A stretch of DNA of 64,000 nt, from NCBI GenBank assembly GCA_030159075.1, contig BROG01000247.1, forward strand, positions 867,752 to 931,751. Reading direction: 5' to 3'. Of this stretch, positions 13,690 to 26,900 are shown piece after piece (within the stretch, counting starts at the first letter, position 1; each line of letters opens with the position of its first letter). The notes beneath the pieces are model-generated. The model saw only the letters and a list, made by a program, of their open reading frames with translations, was not told where the DNA came from and did no database searches. The translations under genes and the position numbers were made by a program. Origin of the DNA: Atrina japonica (lineage: Eukaryota; Mollusca; Bivalvia; Pterioida; Pinnidae).

Positions 13690-16600
13690 ATATATATATA
13701 ATGAGAATGAGATAGAATATTGCATAAAATGTGCATATAAAATATAAATGAATCGGGTATGGCCTGGACAAGTAAATAATCAAAAGGGTACTCTAACAAC
13801 AAGAGTGTAAGGAGCGAAGTTGTTGTATGCGACACTTTGCCTTATTGACATAAATATTTGCAGCAATTGATAGGAAAGGGGGGATCGCAGGCGACTAAGT
13901 CAAGGAATAAAAACACATGGGTCGGACAAAATCAACAAAAGGAAATAACTCTTACAATGAGGATGGTGGGAGCTAAGTTTTGTATGCCTCACTCTCTATC
14001 GTATAAAGATGTATATCTGCACCAAATATAGGAAGCATCAGCGAAGCAATGAAGAGAGAAAAGGTGGGCTTAAGGACAGACAGACGGACAGAATCTATGG
14101 AAACTGATAATTAACACGCCTTTAATTTAAGAGTTTTCTGTATCAGATTTAAGTGGAACCTCGCCATTAAGACAACTTAATTGACTGACACAAAGTGGTC
14201 TGATTCGTGATGTGGACCCTTAAAGCTATATAAGCTTTCACTATGATTATTTTTGTCCCCTGACATATAGTCGAGAATATGATAAAATATGTGTTCTACC
14301 AAACCTTTATCTTTACTCCTTACCAAGATATTGACAGCCATTAAGGAGAAACTTCAACAATACTGTACAGTTGCTTATTCCAGAAACGGTGTAAATCAGA
14401 TGTGGATACTTAAAAATTCTAAACAGCTTTTAGAAAATTTGAAGGCACACAATTTTTTCTCGAATTCACAGTATCAAAACTTATGACTTCTCTACTCTTT
14501 ACACTACTATTCCACATAAAAAATTAAAAGAAAACCTTTTCAGCATCATAGACAACTGCTTTTTCACTAAAGGTGGTACACGAAAATTTAAATATCTAGT
14601 GATTGGCTATCAGGATACTTATTTCGTCAAACAACACTCTGATTCTACACATAAATATACTGAAGTTCATATAAAAAACATGCTGGAATTTCTAATAGAC
14701 AATATATTTGTAATGTTCGGAGACGTGGTCTTTCAACAAACTGTCGGCATTCCTATGGGAACCAATTGTGCTCCTTTATTGGCCGACCTGTTCCTTTATT
14801 AATACGAAGCAGACTTCATTCAGAAACTACTGAATCAAAAGAAGAAAAAGTTAGCGGTGTCCTTTAATTTGACATTTAGATATATCGACGACGTTTTGTC
14901 AATTAATAATGACAATTTTCATACATATGTCAATGCGATATATCCCAGCGAACTAGAAATTAAAGATACAACAGAATCAAGCACACACGCTTCATACTTA
15001 GACATTTTACTTAATATAAACACAGACGGGAAATTAGCAACTAAGCTATACGATAAACGCGACGATTTCGGCTTTCCCATCGTAAATTTTCCACATTTAA
15101 GTAGTAATATATCCAGTCACCCGCATATGGAGTTTATATTTCACAAATGATCCGATATGCCAGGGCGTGCACAACATATGAAGATTTCATATACAGAGGT
15201 AAACTACTCACTGACAAATTATTGACACAGGGATATCGAAAACCGCGTTTAATGTCAACGTTCCGCAAATTGTACGGTCGGTATAATAGTCTTGTTTGCA
15301 ACTACTCTAAGTGAAATGTTGAGTTGCCTTTTCGTTGGCGGTTGTTGAGACGTCTGTACCAATTGTGACGAGGATACACTCCTCACGTGTTTCATTGGAC
15401 TTGACTGTGGACTCACGACGGGTGTGACCGGTCGACAGGGGATGCTTACTCATACATGGCACATTATCCCACCTCTTGGTTTCCAGAGGTCCGTGTTTGT
15501 CCATTTTTACCGGATTTGTATCTATGTCCTGGACATTCTATTGATTTATACTTTGGTATCTGAAATTTTTATATTCAAATACATTATCAAGCACATGAAA
15601 CGTTGTAAAAGATCTTTTCGAAGTTATTTGTTTTATAAGAATTTATGTTTTCCCGTGCCTTAAAAAATCCAGCTGTATTTCGGTATGCAATGACCTTTCA
15701 GATAAACTCTTTCGCCATATCAAATGTACTTCGTAATTCTGCCAGGGATCTCGGTTCCTTATGCGCTCGGACTATGTTAAAGTCGGCCGATTATTTGTTG
15801 TTTTATATTTACAGGGCATGATTTTTATTATGTAAAATATATGCTTTTCAACGCTGTTTTAAAATACCTGAAGAAAATCGGATGAATAAATGAATAAGTA
15901 TATCAGGTCACTAAAAGAAATTTACCCGTTCTTAAAATTTACCCCGAATGCTGACATTGACAAAATCAAAACATTATAACTGTGAAAAGTATCCGTAGCT
16001 CATGTTTTACAATCGTGCCGCCATACCCGGTGGAGGTGGGCAGTTAATGATCATATGTGTTAAGAATAATAAAGCCGAGAATGCATTGGGACGAGTTAAA
16101 AATGGGTCGAGATCACCTGATATACCAGGCACGTGGACAACTTCAGAAACGAATGTTTTGAAACGACGAAAAAGAAACTTTGCTTGATTTAGGTATGTAA
16201 TGATGATGTACGAAAATAAACGCAAAGGGTAATAAGAATAGAATATTAACTGCAAATAGCACGTGTTTAATGGACACTCGGTAATCTTAATAAAAATGTA
16301 CCGAAAGTTAATTTGCAATGCTCAGAGTAATGGCGGACAAACATTGAAACAATAGCTGATATTACGGGTTGCGTTTGGCAAGATTTTTGCATTTCTACAA
16401 ATGCATTTGTTATTCTAAATACCAGATGGTCTCTTTGGAATATATATGAGATAAAATAATACATAAAATGGGCATGTAAAATTTTTCACCTACGACAGCT
16501 CATATCAATTTAAATGAGGTTCTTTACTGATTCAATATTAATGGAGAGACTTAAAATTCATAGTCATAATTGTGAGGCGGTCTCTTAAGCGAGGTGGTCT

Positions 16601-19600
16601 TCATGCGATATAACTGTATATTAAAAGGCGGATACAGTTGTATAGTAAAATTTCCAAATCTCCCATTTCATCGACTGGAGCCCCAATATTAGGTGCAGAT
16701 ATACATATGTAAGCCTTAATACGGGATATGATAATAAATCAAGACATATTCAATGCAATGGTATTTAGTCAAAAACATTTCTTTTCTGTGTACAAACATT
16801 TAAACCGCTTGACAGTAGTATTTTGTTCCTTAAATGCAACATTTCTGACATTGTTTAAAACTACATCAAAGGCAAACAATTCTTATTGCTGAAATATCCG
16901 GTCCGTGTCGTATGTATAAATAAAAAGATGAAAAGAAATAGAAAGCAAACATTTGGAGCAATAGCTGCACCGCTGTTTACACAGACGACTAACTTTAAAA
17001 CCCTCTTTACCTTTAATGGCAGGCAATAAATCATGTTTATTACCCAACTCAACATATCAATATTCTTATCATTACACAGTGAATAACTTAAAATTTAAAA
17101 CAAGAATTTACATTTAAACATTAAGGACCAAAACAAAGAACGAATGTGTTCGATACAAAACACATAAAAAGATGAACAAAACACAAGGTTAAACTCCTAC
17201 AACAAGTACTACTACTACAACAACAACAATTACTACTACAACAACTACTACTACTACTACAACAACAACAATTACTACTACAACAACTACTACTACTACA
17301 ACAACAACAATTACTACTACAACAACTACTACTACTACAACAACAACAATTACTACTACAACAACTACTACTACTACAACAACAACAATTACTACTACAA
17401 CAACTACTACTACTACAACAACAACAATTACTACTACAACAACTACTACTACTACAACAACAACAATTACTACTACAACAACTACAACAACAACAACAAT
17501 TACTACTACAACAACTACTACTACTACAACAACAACAATTACTACTACAACAACTACTACTACAACTACTAGAATAACAACTACTACTACTACTTCTAAT
17601 CGACAACACTGACATCTGAACATTTGACTCGTTAACAGGGATGTTCTGTACCTGCTTTGAATGGTGTGATATCAGCATGGACACCGAAGTCAGAGAAAAG
17701 TAGAATGATAACAATAGTGTTCTCGGGTATGTCATCATTTTACAGATATCAAAATGTATGTTTTATGTAATAGTCAAAAATAGGCAGAACGAAACCATGA
17801 AGTGTCACTTTGTCTTTAAGGGAAGACATACACATCGGCTTGTAAATATAATAATACATATTGTAAAATTGCACATCTACGTGAGAGATCTTCGGAAAAT
17901 ATACATAAGGTATTAAGATCTCACAAAGTTAATATTAGAACTCACAAATGAGATATAAGGAACTAACGAAGTTGATAAAAAAACTCCCAAAGGTTATATA
18001 AAGAACCCCCAAAGTTGATATAAAGAACTGTCAAAAGCGATATAAAGAACTCCCAAAGTTGATTTAAGGTACTTACAAGTTGAAAAAAAATTCACGAAGT
18101 TGATATATAAAGTTGATTTAAGGAACTCACAAAGTTGATATAAGGAACTCACAAGTTGAAAAAGGTTCACAAAGCTGACACAAGGAACTCACAAAGTTGA
18201 TATAAAGACCTCTTAAAGTTGATATATAAAAAAACTCCCAAATTTGATACAATGAACTCTCAAAGTTGATAAAAAGAACTCCAAAAGTTGATTTAAGGAA
18301 CTCACGTGTCGAAAAAAAAGATTTCTCTAATTTGATTCAAGGAACTCCCAAAGTTGATACAAAGAGCTCCCAAAATTGATTCATACAAGGTACTCACAAA
18401 TGTGATATAAAGAATTCCCAAAGTTGATATAACGAACTCTCCAAATCGATTTAAGGAACTCACAAAGCTGATTGAAAGAACTCCCAAAGTTGATATAAAA
18501 AACTCAAAAAGTTGATATAAAGAACTCAAAAAGTTCATTTTTACTAATCTTCATGAATTTGGATGTAAATTCAAATCAATTCAAATGTTTTAATACTTCT
18601 AATGACCAAAGCATCTTAAAATGAAAAATAGTGATAGAATTTTGTGAAATAATGTGAAAGAGAGCACCTTAAAGTTAGATTTTTGTTGCATGGTTCTGAT
18701 TTTACATGTATATGCATGCTGAATATCCCTATTTACTAGTCATTACTAATAAATATAAATTTCTTTTCTACTTTAACATTATTTAATATTTTTCATTATA
18801 ACTGAAGAATGTTTCAAATAAAAAGTTCTGTCTCTTTAACTATCGTATTCTTATTCTTTTTTCTAGGTGGATACTTAGGTCCAGCAGTGGCCATGGCCTT
18901 GTCAGGGATTACAGGGTGTGTTGTGTCATGGAGAGCTGGTCTATATATTTATGGTAAGTTTAAAACAGTTTACTTAATTCCTAGTAGGGAAAATCATTTT
19001 GTTCCAACAAAGTAAACATATGGAAAATGAAACAATGGACCCATAATCAAATGCTACATAAACATCAAGCACTAATATAATACTAATAAAAAGGCACAAA
19101 AACTAACCATCCCGCAATTTGGATTCAAACTCTCGACCTACAGCACCAATCACCTGCTCTCGTGCATGACGCAGTTTAAAAACTACTTTGTCATCAACAC
19201 AATCACTAAAATGAATGTTTGGTCTCGGTGTTCAGGATTCCGAACATGAGAACTCGATCGTACAAATAAAGGTGACAGGTTTGATTTGATTTTGAATAGT
19301 AATTTACGCCACACTCAACAATTATCCAGCTATATGGTGGCGGCCAGTTTTTAATGATGGAGGAAATTACCCGGGAAGGGACTACTGGCCTTCCACAAGT
19401 AAACTGGCAAATCAATTTAGGTTCCAGCGAGGCTCGAACCTGCGTAGACCAAAAGTGAGATACTTCTTGGTTTGAAGCGCGATGCTCTAATCACTAGGTC
19501 GCGGAGGCGCCGAGGTGAAAGGTACTATCATACGTAATTGACAGTGGATCAGATGGCGTTACACCATAAACGTTTATCTAATGTGTCGGAGATTAAAGCA

Positions 19601-21533
19601 GCATTAGCTAAGTTCGGAATATTTTTTCGGAAAGTGTGTAATAATCATGAAACGATTGTATACCATAAAAATCACCAGACAATACGAAAACAGAATGCAG
19701 ACGCCCTAAAATCATCAATATTTTTTGTGTTTACACGGAAACTGATTACTGTCTTTTGATTACTTTCCGATCATCTTTATAGATTTGCATGTAATTTTCT
19801 GGTTGAGTGAAGTTACAAGAAAAACCCGCACCCAAGATGAATCGTACCAAAACAAAGACCTAGACCGACTGAATGACAAACCTTACCCAACAATCAATAG
19901 AAGAATACCTTTGTACTACCATATGTTGATATCACATAAGATTTCGTATGTCAAGATACTATTATTTATGTTTAAAACATTGACGTCATACTATTGGTGG
20001 AATTCCAGGATAAAAATGTGGAGGATGTGTATGCAGCAGTTATATACACATTAAAATGCCCTTGTATCATATTGAGTTATTTTATACTACAGTAATATTT
20101 CGCCGGGATTGTTCTATTTAAATTCAAAATGTCTCAAAAGAGATGTGTTTAAAGAGTGGGTACTCTTAAAAATACGTTTAGGTTTATTATTTCGCCACTA
20201 TTTTCTTTCTGAAATATAAACTGATCATTTTATTCGAGCTCATCTGTCGAATTGATGAAGTCTTACTGACCTAATCGGTCGTATCGGGCATGTTTGTACG
20301 TTGCCTTTTTAGTAACTTGGGTGCTACAAATAATACCTCAGTTCAATGATACTTGAATTGTGAATGAATATGTTTATATATAATTACTACATCGGTAATT
20401 TTCATTTTGTTTGTCCAAGAGTACTTCCCGTGTACATTTGATAGGCCTGGGAATATTTGGAACTGCTGACCAATGACGTCATAGTAAGCACAGGACAAAA
20501 CCCGGTCCGGCGGGAGACATTTTTAACATTAAAAACGCCCATCTCCATGAAATTTGTATTATGTACAGGTTATTCAACAACTCCAATAAATTATTACCTC
20601 AGTGAGATTATGCATATTGACACCTAGTTACATCGGTACTATAAAACAGAATCCTTAAGTATATATCATATTGTCTTTAATGCTGATTTAGTACTCAAGT
20701 AATCTCGGAAAGTGCAAGTGATTTTGGCAATTGTGTTCAAGAAATTTTATTATCGATACTATGATAACATTTATACAAATTCTGCATTGTGTAGTACATG
20801 CATAGGCTTCGGAACCGGGGGGGGGGGCTTACCCGCCCCCCCCCCCACTTTTTTGCAAATATAGACTTCGGACATAGACGTTTCTGGCGTGTGTATGTGT
20901 TTTAAGTTGGTTTCCCCCCCCCCCACTTTCAATTTGCTTCCGACGCTCATGACATGTATATGAAAAATTATTTTAGATATTTAGTAGTCAACTAAAATAT
21001 GTGTGTGTGTGTGTTATTTCTTCTTTGAATTGCTAGGTAGAATGAATGAGGATTGGGCCTCATAAAACCACATTTTCGTCATTATCTCTTTAATTATAAA
21101 ATCATTTGATTTAGATTCCTTTTAGTTGTTTTCATTACATCTTAACGACTGTTCGGCTAACATAATGTTTTAATAACAATTAACAATAATAGCTTAAACT
21201 TAAAAAAATATATGGTATGTAAGTTAATTCAATAATCATTAATGCAAATTTTTTACTTTAATTTGCTCATAAAATTACTTTTTAGAACCCATTAAGATGA
21301 ATCTTCATGGGCCGTTATGTTCATAGTTCCGAATAAATATCAACACATGCGCAAACGATCATTTCCAAGTGCCGATCCAAACACATAAAGTGCCGATTTC
21401 CATATTTCCGAAATCACTCGGTGCCAATTTGACTTGGGTACGAGTTGACCAGCAATACTAAAAATAGACCACCAAGTAATCTGGCAATTTTAGCGTTTTA
21501 TTTTGTGTTTTCTTCAGACATAAAATTTACACA

Positions 21534-21603
<70 letters not shown>

Positions 21604-23914
21604 AAATGTATAAACACACTAATTAAAAGTAGAATAATTTTTTAATAATTATCAAAATATCATTCACAAATATTTTTTTTTTAATCTTCTGTTAAAGGTA
21701 TTAGTGGTGTTGTTTGGTCTGGTATTTGGTTATCATGTGTGTACGACACACCATCACAGCATTCCGGACTTAGCCTAAAAGAAAAGATGCTATTTGACAG
21801 AGAGGGACCACAAGTTCAGCAAGGTTCTGATAAGATTGTAAGTAAATCCAAGTTAATTATTCACCAATAATATTAGACGTGAACCGCTTGAGTCCCCAAG
21901 GGTATACATAAACCTAGTACCTGGTATTTTGGTATCAGCTGATAATCTTATACTAATATTTTCTGATCACACACACACATCTAAGCTTTACGACAAACGC
22001 GACGATTTCGGCTTTCCAATAGTAAATTTTCTACATTTAAGTAGTAATATCCCACGATCGCCAGTATATGGAATTTATAATTTACAAATGATCCAATATT
22101 CCAGAGCGTGTTCAACCTATTAACATATCATATACAGATATAAACTACTCACTGACGAATTGTTGAAACAGGGATATCGAAAAGCGCGCATGATATCAAC
22201 GTTCCGCACATTTTACGGTCAGTATAATAGTCTTCCTTGCGATTACTCTATTTGTTGTTTGAAATGTAGAGTTGCCTGTGCGGTAACGGTTGTTGAGACG
22301 TCTGTACCAATTGTGAGTATTCGTTCCTGACGTATTTCACTTGGATTTGACAGTGAACTCACGGCAGGTTTGACCGTTCAGCAGTGAATGCTACTCATCC
22401 ATGGCATCTGATCCCACCTCTTGATTTCCACAAGTCTGTGTTTGTCCAGTTTTTACCAGATTCGTATCTACGTCCTGGACATCCTAAAAATTAATACTCT
22501 GGTATCTGAGATTTTTTTTATATTCCCATTGATGGCACTGTGTAGATTTTAAATTCTTCTAAAGCTAAGGTCACACCAAAAATAATCTTGTTCTTCTGGT
22601 TTTTATAACAAAAATAAAGGGGCGGCGAGCGATTTTTTTTTAAAGTTATGTCAAGCGAAAATTTTTTTCCCAATAATAATTTTAACTTACTCTCCATATT
22701 AAAGACTTTTCATTTGCATGATTGCTGTAAATTATGTATTTTTCTGTATATTTAGGTGATATTAAATACTGTGGAAATCTACATTTATAGATGTCTTATT
22801 TTTCCACTGAATGGACTATTTATGCCTTGATATGTACTACATATCTACATCAAGCTTCACTTCCCAGAGAGATAAACAAAATCAAAATCTTTAAAAAGAA
22901 TTATTCGATACAATAATGTAAGAATACAGTATTATTCAGTGATAAAATATTACTAATTGGAATATTACAACTATTAATTTAACAATAAACTTTAAAATTA
23001 CTTGGTGTATTGAAATACAAAAAGTTCAATTTGTTGTGTGAAGTTTATAATAAAATCATAATAAAATAAAAAGTTTTAATGTGCCCATCAAAATTTTGAA
23101 AGCATTTCTTTTTGTTGAATTAGAACAAAATGTTGCAGAACCCTCTGCGGGACTCTCAGGTTTTAAAACAACAATATGTATATCAGTTACATAGTATTAA
23201 GTCTGCACAATACTATGTAACTGATATACATATTGTCGTCTTTCACTTGATAAAGGCCAAGTGGCCAAAAGTTTGTGAAATTTGAGTGTTTTTCTGTTTT
23301 TTGTAACGTTGATGTTATGCTGACAATATTCATCATGTAGATAATGACGTCGTTAGTTGCTAATTAAAATCAATATATATGTATGACTATAATGATTCTG
23401 TTTCAACTTTTAAATTTCCCAGTGTTGCAATCTGACGTAACTCTTTAAAATTAAATATTAATCTACTTTTTCATTTATAATTAACAGGCGAAAAAGATTC
23501 CATGGTGTAAAATTCTTACATCGTTACCATTGTGGGCTATTATAGTTGGTAGTTTTTGTAGAAATTGGATATTTTCGTTGATCATGATGGGGATACCGCC
23601 CTACTTTGAGGTTGCTTTTACAACGAATATTGCTGAGGTATATCAATTCTCTATGTCTATGTACCTTAAGTAGATACGGAAAATATTGAACAGAAAAAAA
23701 CATCTCTTAAAATGCTGCATGTTCATCGTCTATTGATTCAAAAGATATTATAACATATCACAAAAATCAACCAAACAATTTTGTAACAAACTGAAAAAAA
23801 CGAACACCAATACATGAAGATAGAATACAAAGAGATGGGATAAATCAGTATTCTGGATTGCAAAATTAGTAAAACCTTGGACCTTATTTGTAAACTTGAA
23901 TACAAATTTATATA

Positions 23915-23994
<80 letters not shown>

Positions 23995-26900
23995 ATGTAG
24001 TTGGTATATGTAGAAAACAGAACAAAACACCAAGCATCTAAGAACTAAAGAACATAGAAGCGAGGGAAATACACAACCGTCATTATCACTACCGGTAAGT
24101 GAAATTGCAGATAATATTAGAAATGATGTATGCTTTCAAACTCAACTTATTCAACGAGAACGGAATGAACTAGCTTTAAAGAAAGAAGCAGTAAGAACTT
24201 AACAAAAGTGAAACAAATGTGGACACAAATACTCAACATGAGGAAACAAACATACTGGAAATAATGCGAGTCAGGCAGAGCAATTTGAAATATGGTTACA
24301 ATCGTAAAAAAAAACAATAATTCCGAAAAAGTTCCGTATACCATAAATTAGAAGAGAGCCACGAGACCAAACACAAGTGCGAATAAATGTAGCCATTGAG
24401 AAAGTAAAAGGAGAAATTAAATTACTTAAGATGAGGTCAGCAAACTGCTGTAAAAAAGTAAAAGAATTTGATGACCAAATCCACATTAAGAAAAGAACAA
24501 ATGGACAAACGCTGGAATTGTTAAAAAAATATGTGGAAAATGGAATATGAAAAGGAGGAACAAAAGTCAAAGGACAGATGGAGATACAAAGAAGTTTGAC
24601 TGTTAGATTATGAGGGAAAGTATGGAGAGGAGATTCTAAAACAAAATAAGTCACCTAAAGCAAATTATAAACCAACCAATCAATCTTGTATAAGCCGTTA
24701 AACGCCTAAACAACCTTATAATTACCCAACAGGAAAACCCAGAAATATCGAACATCCGGGGGAAAAAAGGAAAGTAACAGAATAAACTGGAGGAACACGA
24801 TCGTTACACAACCAATTACAAAACCATTGTCAACGACAATAATGGGTCTCGATTAGGAAATAGAAATAGACAAAGTAGGCAAACGTACTCAAGAAACCTA
24901 AATACAACCAGGAATTATTGTCAAAGAGACAACCCCACCTACATAGGCCAAGGCGTAAGAAGTTATTTTTTAGGAGGAGGCAAATCTTCAAAGGGAGAAA
25001 AATACATATCCCGATGTTAAATATACAAACACAAATATCGCATAATACAATCAAAAAGAGTAATAAAGTAGAACCGAAAGTAATTAACCTATCAAACAAC
25101 ACTAACTGAGACTGAAGTTAATCTGCTATCAAAAAGAATAAAATTTACACCAACACCGAAATCTAATTCTCAGGAATTACTAGTAGATATAAAAACCTAC
25201 AATAGAAGATTACGGTTAGCAGAATTTTTTTCACAAATAAAACAAAAACAATAATTTAGATGAAACATGGAAAGATTTAGTGTGGAATAACTCACCGTTC
25301 AACCCACCAAAAGGAAGAAATATTATTCTAGATAGGGTTTGCGATACACTCGAACAGATACCATTAAAACCATTAGAAACAGATACCAGAATCAAAAGAA
25401 ATATATCAAAAGAAGAGCAACACGCATCAAAGTCCTTATCAAATGACAATACAATAGTCATTAAAGAATCGGACAAAGGAGGTGCAGTAGTCATTATGAA
25501 TACGGATTATTATAAGAGTGAAATAGAGAAAACTCTAAGCAACAAAACATTTTAAGCAAATATAAATGAGAATGAAGATAAAAAATAGTACAGAATAAAA
25601 ACTTCAATTGCTGAACATTATCAAGACACCACATTAACTGATAAAGAATTCAATTATCTTACAGATGTTGACTTCAAAAGAAGTATTTTTTATGGTTTAC
25701 CAAAATACATAAATCCACAGAGATAAAGGAAGCAATAGAAACACAAAATCAAGAATATATAACTTGCTCAAACCCAAAAGACCTAACATTCAGACCTATT
25801 GTCGGGGGACCAAATGCACCAACTCAGAGACTCATTGACCTACTAGACATCTTGTTAAAACCATTATGCTGCCAAGTAAAAAGCTTTGTGATATGATCTT
25901 GATTTTCTAAATCATCTTCCGGCAAAAGTGAACCTGGAATCACAATTGATAACATTTGATGAACTAAACTTATACACCAATACATCACACATCCTAGCAT
26001 TGAAAGCCATTGAATGTTGTTTACAGAAACATAAGGATAAAATACATAGTCGCTGCTTTTCCATAAAATTCATCCTAGTTGGTCTAGAACTTATCTTAAA
26101 GAATAATACATTTTCTTTTTACTGTGAACATTTTGTTCAGGTAAAACGAACAGTATGGGAACAAAAGTTGCCCCTACATATGCCACCCTCACCCTCGGGT
26201 ACTTTATAGCGAAATAACCAAAAAGTTGGGACATCTAGAGGATTGTTTTATTATTTGGATTAATTTGGAACAGATAGACATAATACAAATTCACCATTAA
26301 CACAGTTCCATAGACATTTAGTGAAAAATATGAACATCCCGATATTTCATTAGCACCATTTTGGAATCAAAACAAAAAAAGAAATTCCATTCCAGCTGGA
26401 ATATGCATATAGTTTGAAAAATACACGGAACAAAACATAAATAAATATCCGGACATATGTTAAAAAGTCAAAATTAGACGGATAGCACATCAATATTTAC
26501 ATTTACCCAATAGGTAACCCTTCAAAACTGTCAGAGACTGAAAAGCATATTGGAAACAAAACACAACTAAAACGAAGCATTCCATACAATCCAGCAAGAA
26601 GAATCTGCAGTATGTGTTCTGTGAAGATGATTTCAATAAAATAAATAAATTATGAGTTAAATTATATAAATAAAGATACGCGAAAAATTTAAAACGGTGA
26701 ACTCACATTTGTGGTCGGCTAATACTTCCATTTTTACAACAACGTATAAATACCCCAGCCAAAATGCAGTCATATATATTACCTCCCTTTATCACATGGG
26801 ATTGAAAACATTGTTGATTTAATGTTTATATGTATTACACATGAAAAATCTAAAGTTTGTGTTAAATACAAATACTCAGGATAAGAAAATCACACCACTT

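Larger units (their letters stand above)
12262..16490 (+). repeat. Duplicated segment inside intron 3, second copy split by a Penelope-like element
   Basis: Copy 1 is 12262-13740. Copy 2 is 14219-14300 plus 15577-16490. Shared landmarks in order are 'attatttttgtcccatgacac', 'caaatacattatcaa', 'cgccatacccggt', 'gatgatgtacgaaa', 'ccgaaagttaatttgcaatg' and 'ccagatggtctctttgg'. Copy 2 is interrupted by RT copy 2, which therefore arrived after the duplication. About 450 bp in the middle of copy 1 has no counterpart in copy 2. Confidence 0.75.

Noticed and set aside
17640..17735. Minus-strand DIPENTIVI...FSDFG-like stretch reminiscent of a sulfatase segment
   Set aside because: Only about 25 codons, no Cys-x-Pro-x-Arg motif or clear splice sites, and adjacent to a minisatellite. 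Too weak to report as a gene; a protein search would settle it.
17121..17738. Long minus-strand open frames rich in Ser/Cys or Val
   Set aside because: They are translations of the triplet minisatellite at 17198-17590, which lacks stops on that strand. No start context, domain or conservation signal.
24271..24654. 127-codon minus-strand open frame, hydrophobic
   Set aside because: It is the antisense shadow of the Lys/Glu-rich part of the decayed Penelope-like element on the plus strand.
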